DNA of 64,000 nt from Fodinicola acaciae (GTDB lineage: Bacteria; Actinomycetota; Actinomycetes; Mycobacteriales; HKI-0501). Of the stretch, positions 24,298-32,424 are shown one piece after another; the first letter of the stretch is position 1; each line of letters opens with the position of its first letter. The stretch lies in assembly GCF_010993745.1 (NCBI RefSeq), contig NZ_WOTN01000004.1:372001-436000 (forward strand). Direction: 5' to 3'. Both the position numbers and the translations under genes were made by a program. The notes beneath the pieces were generated by a model. The model saw only the letters and a list, made by a program, of their open reading frames with translations. It was not told the origin of the DNA and searched no databases.

Positions 24298-25674
24298 ATG
24301 ACCGTCAAGGAGTTCAAGCTGCCAGACCTCGGCGAGGGGCTGACCGAGGGAGAGATCCTGCAGTGGCTGGTCGAGCCGGGCCAGCAGGTCGTGCTCAACC
24401 AGCCGATCGTCGAGGTGGAGACCGCCAAGGCGGCGGTGGAGATCCCGTCGCCGTACGCGGGCGTGGTCAAGGACCTGATGTTCGAGGCCGGCACGACCGT
24501 GGACGTCGGTGCGGTGATCATCCGCATCGAGACCGACGCGGCCGGGCCGGAGGAAGCGCCGGCCAACGGTGAGGATCCGGACGAAGGCAAGACGGCGCTG
24601 TTGGTCGGCTATGGACCGAAGGCCGTCAGCGCGACGCGGCGACCGCGCCGCCAGCCGTCCGAGCCGGCGCCGGTCGACGGGCCGGATCTGCCGCTGCTGC
24701 CGACCATCCCGGACTCGCTGCACTCGGCGGTGAAGCCGGTGCGCCACGGCGGACTGGAGATCGGCCGCGCCTTCGAGCGGGCCACCGCGGCCGCCAGCGC
24801 GCCGGTGCGCGCGAAGCCGCCGGTGCGGAAGATGGCGCGTGACCTCGGCGTCGATCTGGCGACCGTACGCGCGACCGGTCCCGGCGGCACGGTGACGCGT
24901 GACGACGTGCAGCGAGCCGCCAAGGTGGCCACCGAGCCTGTGCAGGTCGTGCCACCGGTGGCGCGCAAAGCCGACGGACCGCGCGAGGAGCGGCGGCCGG
25001 TCAAGGGCGTCCGCAAGCTCACCGCGGAGGCGATGGTCGCCAGCGCGTACACGGCGCCGCACGTCACCGAGTGGCTGACGGTCGACGTGACGCGGACGAT
25101 GGAGCTGGTCGACCGCCTCAAGGCCGCGCCGGAGTTCGCCGAGCTGCGGGTCAGCCCGCTGCTGGTGGTGGCCAAGGCGGTGCTGGCGGCGATCCGCCGG
25201 CATCCGGACGTGAACGGCACGTTCGAAGGCGAGGAGATCCTCGTCAAGCACTACGTCAACCTCGGCATCGCCGCCGCGACGCCGCGCGGCCTGGTCGTGC
25301 CGAACATCAAGGACGCCGACGCGATGTCGCTGGTCGAGCTGTGCGCGGCGCTGAACAAGCTGGTCGCGGTGGCCAAGGAAGGGCGTACCGCCCCGGCGGA
25401 CATGGCCGGCGGGTCGTTCACCATCAGCAACGTCGGCGTCTTCGGCGTCGATGGGGGCACGCCGATCATCAACCCCGGCGAGGCGGCGATCCTGGCCGTC
25501 GGCGCGGTGAAGCTGATGCCGTGGGTGCACGACGGTGAGGTGAAGCCGCGGCAGGTGATGCAGCTGTCGCTGTCCTTCGACCACCGGCTGGTCGACGGTG
25601 AGCTGGGATCCCTGTTCCTGGCCGACATCGGCCGCGTACTGGAGGATCCGTCGACGCTGCTGCTCTGGAGCTGA
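24298..25674 (+). CDS. bkdC: 2-oxoacid dehydrogenase E2 acyltransferase
   Basis: A 458-residue E2 with one N-terminal lipoyl domain (lipoylated Lys 44 in ETAKAAVE), a variable linker, a peripheral subunit-binding domain (VRKMARDLGVDLATVRATGPGGTVTRDDV is split across the linker around residues 178-206) and a C-terminal catalytic domain ending with the active-site DHRLVDG. AGGAG lies 8 bases before the ATG. No E3 (lipoamide dehydrogenase) follows, so E3 must come from elsewhere. Confidence 0.9.
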   Translation: MTVKEFKLPDLGEGLTEGEILQWLVEPGQQVVLNQPIVEVETAKAAVEIPSPYAGVVKDLMFEAGTTVDVGAVIIRIETDAAGPEEAPANGEDPDEGKTALLVGYGPKAVSATRRPRRQPSEPAPVDGPDLPLLPTIPDSLHSAVKPVRHGGLEIGRAFERATAAASAPVRAKPPVRKMARDLGVDLATVRATGPGGTVTRDDVQRAAKVATEPVQVVPPVARKADGPREERRPVKGVRKLTAEAMVASAYTAPHVTEWLTVDVTRTMELVDRLKAAPEFAELRVSPLLVVAKAVLAAIRRHPDVNGTFEGEEILVKHYVNLGIAAATPRGLVVPNIKDADAMSLVELCAALNKLVAVAKEGRTAPADMAGGSFTISNVGVFGVDGGTPIINPGEAAILAVGAVKLMPWVHDGEVKPRQVMQLSLSFDHRLVDGELGSLFLADIGRVLEDPSTLLLWS

Positions 25675-25744
25675 CCGTGCGATGACTTCCGGCCGGGCCG
25701 CCGGTCTGTCCTGGTGTCGCAGGCCTGACACCGAGGAGGACACC

Positions 25745-26494
25745 ATGGCATACGACCCGGCCGGAAAGCCATCCATCGTCGATCTCTCCACCTGGGAAGC
25801 CGCTCGCGACGAGCTGCTGGTCCGCGAGAAGGCCCATACGCGCGAAGGCGACGCGATCGCGGCCGCGCGCCGGCGACTGCCGATGGTGGAGTTCGACGGG
25901 ACGGTCGAGGTCGTCGGAGCCGACGGCCCGGTCCCCTTCCTCGATCTGTTCCAGGGCCGCCAGGAACTCGTCGTCTACAAGCACATGTGGCACGACGGCG
26001 CGCCGCACCAGGGTCAGTGCGAGGGCTGCACGTACGAGGCGTGGAACCTGAGGGACGCCGTCTATCTCAACGCGCGCGGTGTCTCCTTCGTCATCCTGAC
26101 CACCGGCCGGTGGGACGAGGTGGCGCCGTTCGTCGAGTTCATGGGCTACACGCAGCCGTGGTATTCGGTGCGCGACCTGCCGGCGCCGGTCGGCGACAGC
26201 ATGGGCCACCTCACCTGCTATCTGCGCGACGGCGACCGTACGTTTCTCACATACTCCACGACCGGCCGCGGCAACGAGCCGGCCAACGGATCCTTCGGCC
26301 TGCTCGACATGACGCCCTACGGCCGCGGCGAGACCTGGGAGGACAACCCGGACGGCTGGCCGGAGGGACGGCACGCCTGCTGGTATTGGCGGCTGGACGT
26401 GGACGGAAACGCCGACTGGGGTCCGACCAGCCGGCCGGCGCCGCAGTGGACCCGGCCCGGCGCGACACCGGAGAAAACCCTTGGCCGGCACTGA
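25745..26494 (+). CDS. DUF899 thioredoxin-fold protein
   Basis: A 249-residue protein of the DUF899 family. It has the family start with an N-terminal helix and LVREKAHTREGDAIAAARRRLPMV, a thioredoxin-like strand QELVVYKHMW, and a CEGC motif at the redox-site position, followed by a C-terminal DMTPYGRGETW segment. The reaction is unknown. GAGGAGG sits about 4 bases before the ATG. It begins 70 bases after the E2 gene and may be read through from that operon. Confidence 0.82.
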   Translation: MAYDPAGKPSIVDLSTWEAARDELLVREKAHTREGDAIAAARRRLPMVEFDGTVEVVGADGPVPFLDLFQGRQELVVYKHMWHDGAPHQGQCEGCTYEAWNLRDAVYLNARGVSFVILTTGRWDEVAPFVEFMGYTQPWYSVRDLPAPVGDSMGHLTCYLRDGDRTFLTYSTTGRGNEPANGSFGLLDMTPYGRGETWEDNPDGWPEGRHACWYWRLDVDGNADWGPTSRPAPQWTRPGATPEKTLGRH

Positions 26495-26538
26495 CTTGTT
26501 AGGCGGGCCACGCTCACTGTGATGAACAGATCGAGGTC

Positions 26539-26556
26539 AGGTGAGCGCCCTCACCT
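26539..26556. terminator. Hairpin after the DUF899 gene
   Basis: AGGTGAG and CTCACCT form a perfect 7-bp stem with a CGCC loop, 45 bases after the DUF899 stop. It is a reasonable rho-independent-like terminator without a clear U-tract. Confidence 0.4.
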
Positions 26557-26631
26557 TCGAATCGCTGGCTTTCTGGGCGTACGAGGAGTGTAATTGAATG
26601 CGTAGCCAACGAAGCCTACGAGAGGAAGACC

Positions 26632-26772
26632 GTGCAGAACCTCGTCCGCAAATACCGTGAGCACCGGGCCAGCGTCCGCCGCAGCCGGGCCATCGAGCGG
26701 GCCATCGCCTCGGCGACCTCGCCCTCGATGCGCGAGGAGCTGCTGGCGATCGCGAACCGCGACTTCTCATAA
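26632..26772 (+). CDS. 46-residue basic protein, actinobacterial type
   Basis: GTG 26632 with a GAGAGGAAG ribosome site 5-10 bases upstream opens a short frame ending at TAA 26772. The product starts MQNLVRKYREHRASVRRSR and ends with MREELLAIANRDFS; it is a single charged helical hairpin. Similar short basic proteins are common in actinomycetes and are often missed by gene finders, but no function is known to me. The good ribosome site and helical pattern support it as real. Confidence 0.6.
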   Translation: MQNLVRKYREHRASVRRSRAIERAIASATSPSMREELLAIANRDFS

Positions 26773-26929
26773 GACCGGAGCGCCTGTCCGTCCCCCGATC
26801 GGCGGACGCTCCGCATCGAACGCGCACTGGCGAAGATGCCGGTGCGCGTTCTGCGTGTTTGGGCCTGCCGCGCTGGGACCCGTCCCGGCGACTCGATAAC
26901 GTTGCGGTAGGAGCCAGGAGGGAGCCGAG

Positions 26930-27844
26930 GTGCCTGACGCAGGCGACAACGAGTCGCGGCCGGTCGACGGGCCACCGTCCGGCGCCAAGCCGTGGCCGGC
27001 CGAGTCCGACCCGCCGGCGACCGCCGGCCCGCCGGACGAAGGCGAGACCGCACCGATCGATCCGGCGTTGCTGAAGATCGCGCGGCAGGAGGCGGCGCGT
27101 ACGGCGGCCGGTGCGGCTGACGAGGAGGAAGCCGAGCCGGAGAAGCCGAAGCGGCTCGGCCCCAAGCCTCCTGAGCTGCGTGGCCGGCCGGCGGTGCCAC
27201 CGGCCCAGCCGACCACAGCGCTGCCACCGGCGTTCCCGCCAGGCCCGAAGACGCCACCACCGATGCCATCGCCGTGGGCTCGTCCCGGCAGCCAGCCACC
27301 GCCCGTCCCGCCCGCGGTCCCATCAACAGTCCCGCCGGCAGTCCCGCCGGCAGTCCCGCCGGCAGTCCCGCCGGCACAGCCGTCCACCGGCACGCCGTAC
27401 GCCGGGCCGCCACATCCCGGCCCCGGTCACACCGGCCAACAACCGGCGATCCCGCCACATCCAGGTCCCGGACACACCGGTCAACAGCCGGCCATCCCGG
27501 CCACCGGCCCCGGTTACGGTGCGCCGCCGCGAAAGCGCGGCCGGGTCTGGTGGATCGTCGGTGCCGCGGTCGCGGCCTTCCTGTTGATCGCCGGCTGCGC
27601 GGTCGGCGTGACGCTGGTCGTGGTGCCGTCGATGGCCAGCCAGGCGATCGAGCAGGGACAGTGCGTGAAGCGCGCCGGTGACCGTACGCTCGTGCCGGCC
27701 AACTGTCAGACTCCCGGCGCGCTGAAGGTGCTGCAGCGGCTCGATGGCACCGTCGACGGCTCGAGGTGCCCGAAGCAGACGACGACCGTCTTCACCCATC
27801 GCGAGGACGACGACCCGTACGTCCTCTGCCTCGGCCAGCCGTGA
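26930..27844 (+). CDS. Proline-rich membrane protein with LppU-like external domain
   Basis: A 304-residue protein with a long proline-rich cytosolic N-terminus, one membrane helix (about 206-230) and an external domain of ~70 residues with paired cysteines (GQCVKRAGD, PANCQ, SRCP, LCLG) like the LppU/SCO-type lipoprotein domain. The N-terminal part has four tandem VPPA units encoded by a 12-bp DNA repeat and two PHPGPGHTGQQPAIP units. GTG 26930 follows GGAGGGAGCC. Function unknown; envelope stress or protein scaffolding is possible. Confidence 0.7.
   Translation: MPDAGDNESRPVDGPPSGAKPWPAESDPPATAGPPDEGETAPIDPALLKIARQEAARTAAGAADEEEAEPEKPKRLGPKPPELRGRPAVPPAQPTTALPPAFPPGPKTPPPMPSPWARPGSQPPPVPPAVPSTVPPAVPPAVPPAVPPAQPSTGTPYAGPPHPGPGHTGQQPAIPPHPGPGHTGQQPAIPATGPGYGAPPRKRGRVWWIVGAAVAAFLLIAGCAVGVTLVVVPSMASQAIEQGQCVKRAGDRTLVPANCQTPGALKVLQRLDGTVDGSRCPKQTTTVFTHREDDDPYVLCLGQP
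27327..27374 (+). repeat. Four tandem copies of a 12-bp repeat
   Basis: CAGTCCCGCCGG occurs four times in perfect head-to-tail array inside the proline-rich gene, adding four VPPA residues without changing frame. Such arrays vary in copy number by slippage. Confidence 0.9.
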
Positions 27845-27846
27845 AA

Positions 27847-28114
27847 CCGCAGGGACTCCCTGCGTGCACTTGGCCCAAGTAATACTTGGCTAACAAGACA
27901 TCAAACCGGGCAATTGGCACCCCTGGACATTGAGCTCGACCCGGCGAGCAGTCAGAACAGCATTACTCGCCTCAGCAGTCACACCCCACCAGAGGGGCTG
28001 ACGGTCACGCAGGCGTGAAAGCCGTGTTTCTTTGCATCCAGCGCCAGTAACTCGACATTCACCCCACCGATAAACCTCACAAGACAGACATTTGGCGTTA
28101 GGGAGTCCCTGCGG
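27847..28114. mobile_element. MITE-like element with 15-bp terminal inverted repeats
   Basis: CCGCAGGGACTCCCT at 27847-27861 and its exact reverse complement at 28100-28114 bound a 268-bp block whose base composition is visibly richer in A and T than everything around it. The interior has several small hairpins (CTTGGCCCAAG, CCAAGTAATACTTGG, a CCCC/GGGG stem) and no transposase. No target-site duplication is visible. It lies exactly between two convergent genes, starting 2 bases after a stop codon, so paired terminators are the alternative explanation, but 15 identical bases at both ends are hard to explain that way. Confidence 0.5.
27979..28080 (-). CDS. Possible 33-residue peptide inside the MITE-like element
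   Basis: GTG 28080 opens a 33-codon frame ending at TGA 27979. The peptide runs from MRFIGGVNVELLALDAKK to GFHACVTVSPSGGV, ending in a short glycine-valine tail. A GAGG overlaps the start region but there is no well-placed ribosome site for GTG 28080; GTG 28062 in the same frame has GGTGGG before it. The frame is not recognised and could be chance. Confidence 0.25.
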   Translation of the reverse strand: MRFIGGVNVELLALDAKKHGFHACVTVSPSGGV

Positions 28115-28122
28115 CTGATGGC

Positions 28123-29772
28123 TCAGTGCGAGACGACCGCGCCGGTCTTCTCGTCGAGGATCAGCGACCGCGTGTTGGGCCGCTGGTAGAAGTTGAACAG
28201 GCCGTTCCACCACGGCGACCCGATGCTGGTCGCGCGCGTGTCGTAGGAGTTGTCGCCGATCCGGCCGACGCCCCAGTTGTCCTCCACGAACCGGATGATC
28301 GAGGTCTGGTCGGTGACCCGGTGGTCGACGGAGTTGACCCGGCTGTACGGCGAGATGACCAGCAGCGGCGTACGCGGGCCATAGCCGCACCGGTCGAGCT
28401 TGTGGCCGGCGGCCGGCTTGCCCTGGCAGGCGGCCTGGTCGAGGTTCTGGTCCTGCGAGCCGTTCACCAACGGCGGCATGACGTGGTCATACCAGCCGTC
28501 GGAGTCGTCGTAGGCGATGACGACCGCGGTCGACTTCCACTCCGGCGACTTCTGCAGCTGGTTGATCTCCCTGACCACGAACGCCTGCTCGTCCAGCGGG
28601 TCGGAGTAGCCGGCGTGGCCGTCCTGGTATTGCGGCGCCTTCAGGAAGCTCACCGCCGGCAGGTGGTTGGCCTTCACGGCGGCGTCGAAGTCGGTCACGT
28701 CGTACTGGTGGTTGGCCTGGTCGGTGCTGCCGATAGCGGCCACCGACGACGGCGGCAGGTGCTTGGGGTTGGCGGTGGACTCGTAATACTGGAACGGCTC
28801 GTGGTGCGGGCTGTAGTCCACGACCGAGTTGCCGCCGACGTTGTTGTGCTTCGTGCCGCAGACGGCGTATCCGTTGGCCGTGCCGGTGGGCTTGAAGCCG
28901 CCCTGGAACCAGCCCCAGCTGATCTTCTTCTTGTTCAGCAGGTCGCCGATGTTCTGGCCGGTCATCACGCCGAGTGCGTTTTTGCTGGTGTGGTTGGCAT
29001 CCGAGCAGTCGTCGAAGGCCGGGTCGGGGTCGTTGGTCATCGTCCCGACGCCGTTCTTGTCCGGCGACTGCACCGTGTACGAGTCGCTCACCTTCTCACC
29101 GGTGACCGAGTCGACCGCGTAGATTCCGTGCGTCTGGCCGGAAACCAGGTTGATCGCGCCGGGCGACGACGGACCGTAGACGGAGTTGAAGGAGTTGTCG
29201 CTCATCGCGTAATGCTGCGCGTAATTCCACATCGCGGTGACGGTGTTGCCGTCGTAGTAGTCCATCACCAGGCCCGGCTCGCCGAACAGGATCGGCTGGC
29301 CGGTGCACTTGTCGGTCTCGGTGTGCTGGACGAACTGGTCGACCTTGCCGCCGTTGTAGGCCTGCTGCTCGTTCTTGTAGTTGTGGTTCTGGTCGCAGGT
29401 CATCGCCTGCGACGGCGCGAGCCGCTTGGGGTTGTAGAGATTGGGGTTGTGGGTCAACAAGGCCGGGCTGAGGCCGTTGATCCGCGGCGTGTTCGACTTC
29501 GGATGAAACGGCGTGCCGTCGGCGTTGGTGGCGTGTGGGTAGGTGCCGAAGTAGTGGTCGAACGAGATGTTTTCGCCGAAGATCACCACCACGTGCTTGA
29601 TCGGCGTCGACGTGTGGCTGTGGCCGGCCGCGTCGAACATCGTCACCGAGTCGCCGCTGGCCACCTGCGCCGCGGCCGTCCCGCCGGTCGCGGCCAGCGC
29701 CACCGCCGAGACGCCGGCGACCAGCAACGCCACCGGGTGGCGCCGCCGGAGCTCCTTCACCTTCTGCATCAT
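28123..29772 (-). CDS. Secreted phosphoesterase (phospholipase C / acid phosphatase family)
   Basis: A 549-residue exported enzyme of the alkaline-phosphatase-superfamily phosphoesterase group. After a signal peptide (about residues 15-37) comes the metal-site strand HVVVIFGENISFDHYFGTYPHA and, later, IAYDDSDGWYDHVMPP and GPRTPLLVISPYSR, all hallmarks of the bacterial phospholipase C/AcpA family. It should hydrolyse phosphomonoesters or phospholipids outside the cell. Its ATG overlaps the stop of the peroxidase gene (ATGA) and GGGGA lies 9 bases upstream. Coupling to efeO and efeB-like genes is notable. Confidence 0.85.
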   Translation of the reverse strand: MMQKVKELRRRHPVALLVAGVSAVALAATGGTAAAQVASGDSVTMFDAAGHSHTSTPIKHVVVIFGENISFDHYFGTYPHATNADGTPFHPKSNTPRINGLSPALLTHNPNLYNPKRLAPSQAMTCDQNHNYKNEQQAYNGGKVDQFVQHTETDKCTGQPILFGEPGLVMDYYDGNTVTAMWNYAQHYAMSDNSFNSVYGPSSPGAINLVSGQTHGIYAVDSVTGEKVSDSYTVQSPDKNGVGTMTNDPDPAFDDCSDANHTSKNALGVMTGQNIGDLLNKKKISWGWFQGGFKPTGTANGYAVCGTKHNNVGGNSVVDYSPHHEPFQYYESTANPKHLPPSSVAAIGSTDQANHQYDVTDFDAAVKANHLPAVSFLKAPQYQDGHAGYSDPLDEQAFVVREINQLQKSPEWKSTAVVIAYDDSDGWYDHVMPPLVNGSQDQNLDQAACQGKPAAGHKLDRCGYGPRTPLLVISPYSRVNSVDHRVTDQTSIIRFVEDNWGVGRIGDNSYDTRATSIGSPWWNGLFNFYQRPNTRSLILDEKTGAVVSH

Positions 29773-31016
29773 GAGCTGGTTTTCCCCTCCGATCGGAACA
29801 GGCCGCGACCCAGGAAGTCGGCGCGGTCCCGTACGCCTGGCAGCACGTAGAAATAGCCGCCGCCGTACGGTGAGATGTAGTCGACCAGCGGCTCGTCCAC
29901 GAGCCGGGTCTGCACGGCCTCGAACTGCCGTACCAGATCCTGTTGGTAGCAGACGAAAAGCATCCCCATGTCGAGGTTGCCGACCTCGTCGACGCCGTTG
30001 TCGTAGTTGTACGGCCGGCGCAGCAACACGCTCGACGCGGTTTTCGCCGTGCGCGGGTTGGCCCGCCGGATGTGGCTGGTCAGCGGGATCGTCGAGCCGA
30101 TCGGGTCGGCGGCGAAGTTGGGGATGTCCGTCTCGTGGTTGCCATCCAGCGGCGCGCCGGTGTCGCGGCGGCGGCCGAACATGTTCTCCTGCTCGGACAT
30201 CGCCACCCGGTCCCAGAACTCGACCAGCATCCGGATCAGCCGGACGACCTGATAGCTGCCGCCGGCGGCCCAGGCCGGCTCCGACTTTCCGCTCCACACC
30301 AGCTGTTTCATCAGCGACACGTTGGAAGCGGCCGGATTCGCCGTGCCGTCCTTGAAACCCATCAGGTTGCGCGGCGCGCCGTCCGGCCGCGACGGCGACA
30401 GGAAACCGTCGGCGCGCCACCGGATCTGCATGCCGCCGCGGGTGTGCCGGGCCAGGTCCCGCAGCGCGTGGACGACCGTGTCGCGGTTGTCGGCGCAGAG
30501 CTGTACGGAGATGTCGCCGTGGCAGAGCTCGGGTTTGAGAGCGTCGTTGGGAAACGTCGTCATCGGCTTGAGCTTCGCCGGCTTCCGCGCCGCCAGTCCG
30601 TATCGCTGGTCGAAAAGCGACGCGCCGACGCCGACCGTGACGGTCAGCCGGTCAGGTCGTACGTCCGGGCCAACCACACCGGAGTCCGTTGGCGGTGCCG
30701 AGATTCCGGTGTCCAGCGGCCGGCCGCCAATGCACAGGAAACGTGCGCGATCGGTGATCGTGCGGAACAGGTCGGCCAACTCGTCCTGACTGTCCACAGT
30801 GGAGTCGAAGGAGACGATCGTCGCCTCTTTTTGTTGTGGTGTCACGACCCCGGCCTGTGTCGTGCCGTGAAACGGTACGGCCACGGAGCCTGCCGGCTCG
30901 GCCTCGGCCGGCGTCGACCTGTTGCTCGCCTCCAGGCCGATGGCCGCTCCGGCGGCCGCCGCGATGCCGCCGGTGATGGCTCCGGCGATCAGCCGCCGGC
31001 GCGGAATGGCCGTCAC
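29769..31016 (-). CDS. efeB: Dyp-type heme peroxidase, Tat-exported (EfeB)
   Basis: A 415-residue heme peroxidase with a Tat signal (PRRRLIAGAITGG). The distal motif NLMGFKDGT (GxxDG type) and the proximal heme histidine in TSHIRRANPR are both present, followed by the family C-terminal FVCYQQDLVRQF. EfeB proteins are exported and take part in ferrous iron uptake or heme use. The GTG start overlaps the efeO stop by 4 bases. No EfeU permease gene is present. Confidence 0.92.
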   Translation of the reverse strand: MTAIPRRRLIAGAITGGIAAAAGAAIGLEASNRSTPAEAEPAGSVAVPFHGTTQAGVVTPQQKEATIVSFDSTVDSQDELADLFRTITDRARFLCIGGRPLDTGISAPPTDSGVVGPDVRPDRLTVTVGVGASLFDQRYGLAARKPAKLKPMTTFPNDALKPELCHGDISVQLCADNRDTVVHALRDLARHTRGGMQIRWRADGFLSPSRPDGAPRNLMGFKDGTANPAASNVSLMKQLVWSGKSEPAWAAGGSYQVVRLIRMLVEFWDRVAMSEQENMFGRRRDTGAPLDGNHETDIPNFAADPIGSTIPLTSHIRRANPRTAKTASSVLLRRPYNYDNGVDEVGNLDMGMLFVCYQQDLVRQFEAVQTRLVDEPLVDYISPYGGGYFYVLPGVRDRADFLGRGLFRSEGKTSS

Positions 31017-32182
31017 GAGACCCTCCGCGCGTCGCAGATGACGGCGATCGGCGCGAGCCGTTCCAACGCGTCGCCGAGCGCGCTGCTGATCGCCTGTCGC
31101 CGAGCCGTGGGCAACGCGCCGAACGGCTGGCCCCGACCGGTGTCCAGGGCTGTCTGCAGGCGGTTGAGCGACACGTCCAGAGCCGGCAGACCGGCGTATC
31201 GGCCCTGCAGCACCGGCCGCAAGGTGCCGAGCACCATCCGGGTGCCGTCCAGGTCAGCCTCGGTGGTCGCCACCATGCTGTCGCTGCCGTAGTCGGTGTG
31301 GCCGGTCAGCTCGTCGCGCGAGGCGTCCTCGAGGATCTCGTGCGTACGCAGGCCGAGATCGCGCGGATCGACCTGCGCGTCGGCAAACTGCGACTGCAAT
31401 GTCCTCGTGTCGGCCAACAGCTTGTCGGCGAAGGTCTGCAACGACGGCGGCGGCGCGTTGTGCCACAGGCCGTACTCGATCCGGTGGAAACCGGTGAAAC
31501 CCGCGTCCGTGACGCCGCCAGGCAGGCCTGCGGTCGTGCCGTTGATCGGTCCGTCGATGTCACCGAAGGCGTCGTACGCGGCACCGAGCCGCTGGTAGGA
31601 CAGGTGCGCGGTCAGCCAGGCCGCCTGCGCCGACGCGCGGTCGCCGGACGCGACCGCCTGCCGCAGGGCCGTCGTGTCGCGGATGAGCGTGCCGATCCCG
31701 GCGGAGACCAGCCGTTGGTACGCGCGCACCGGCGCCACCAGGTCGGCCCGCGTCACCGGGCGTATGCCGCTGGTGCCGGTCGCCGCGCCGCCGATCCGTA
31801 CGGTCGGACCGGTGATCGGGTCGGTGTCCTCGATGACGCATTTGAGTGCGTACGCGCCAGCCGGCAGCGACACGTGCATCGGCCGCGTGGTCGCCGGTCC
31901 GAGTGCCTCGACCTCGGCGAACACCGTGCCGGACGCGGCGTCGACGACGTATGCCTCGGCGCTGCGGTCGTCGAGGTTGTGCACGTAAAGAACCTGGTCG
32001 CCGGCGTGCGGCGCGTTCCAGCCGTCACCACAGCCGCTGCGCGCCACCGTGAGCGTGTTGTCCGGCTGTCGCGGACCCGGCGCGAGCGTACGCGTCACCA
32101 GAAAGGCGGCGACGAAGGCCGCCACGGCGATGATCACGTACACCGGCCACCACCAGCGGCGGCTGGCGATCAGGCCGGACAC
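31013..32182 (-). CDS. efeO: EfeO iron-uptake protein: cupredoxin plus M75 peptidase-like domain
   Basis: A membrane-anchored external protein of about 389 residues. One helix near the N-terminus (SRRWWWPVYVII...) is followed by a cupredoxin-like domain (about 45-140) and an M75/imelysin-like domain with the metal motif HRIEYGLW (HxxE). It binds iron for delivery to a permease. GTG 32182 is chosen because it directly precedes the membrane segment; longer in-frame reading upstream crosses the palindromic promoter region. Efe systems normally have EfeU, which is absent here. Confidence 0.85.
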   Translation of the reverse strand: MSGLIASRRWWWPVYVIIAVAAFVAAFLVTRTLAPGPRQPDNTLTVARSGCGDGWNAPHAGDQVLYVHNLDDRSAEAYVVDAASGTVFAEVEALGPATTRPMHVSLPAGAYALKCVIEDTDPITGPTVRIGGAATGTSGIRPVTRADLVAPVRAYQRLVSAGIGTLIRDTTALRQAVASGDRASAQAAWLTAHLSYQRLGAAYDAFGDIDGPINGTTAGLPGGVTDAGFTGFHRIEYGLWHNAPPPSLQTFADKLLADTRTLQSQFADAQVDPRDLGLRTHEILEDASRDELTGHTDYGSDSMVATTEADLDGTRMVLGTLRPVLQGRYAGLPALDVSLNRLQTALDTGRGQPFGALPTARRQAISSALGDALERLAPIAVICDARRVS

Positions 32183-32245
32183 GGCGCCGTGTTCCGCACT
32201 GCGGTGAGCCTCCAGCGATTCTTTACCGAACTTTGACGTAACATT

Positions 32246-32271
32246 TACCGCATATCGGTATCCGTCGGATA
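32246..32271. promoter_or_regulatory. Overlapping palindromes upstream of efeO
   Basis: TACCG-CATAT-CGGTA (32246-32260) and TATCCG-T-CGGATA (32259-32271) are both perfect inverted repeats and abut each other, 64-89 bases before the efeO start. They are candidate regulator sites. They do not match the DtxR/IdeR consensus that I know. Confidence 0.45.
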
Positions 32272-32349
32272 TCTTGGCTGGCTGGGCTCGCCGAAGCAAG
32301 ACACGCCGCGTGCCGTCCAGGCGAACAACACATGATGAACGCGCAGCGC

Positions 32350-32396
32350 TCAGGCCTGTTACGGGACAAAACCGAGTTGTCCCGCAACAGGCCTGA
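32350..32396. terminator. 47-nt hairpin with 20-bp arms
   Basis: Two 20-base arms (32350-32369 and 32377-32396) pair with a single mismatch around a 7-base loop AACCGAG. It stands between the start of the efe operon and the end of the sugar-transport operon, 29 bases after the last permease stop. It probably terminates that operon, but there is no U-tract and the arm length is unusual. Confidence 0.55.
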
Positions 32397-32424
32397 ATGG
32401 GTCAGTGGCCCGAACCGGCCGTGG

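Noticed and set aside
29943-31292. Long plus-strand frames opposite the peroxidase and efeO
   Set aside because: They are antisense shadows with no motif or start signal; the minus-strand proteins carry intact catalytic motifs.
32183-32299. N-terminal extension of EfeO starting at TTG 32299
   Set aside because: It would encode a polar leader before the membrane helix and cross the palindromic promoter region; GTG 32182 gives a normal anchor.
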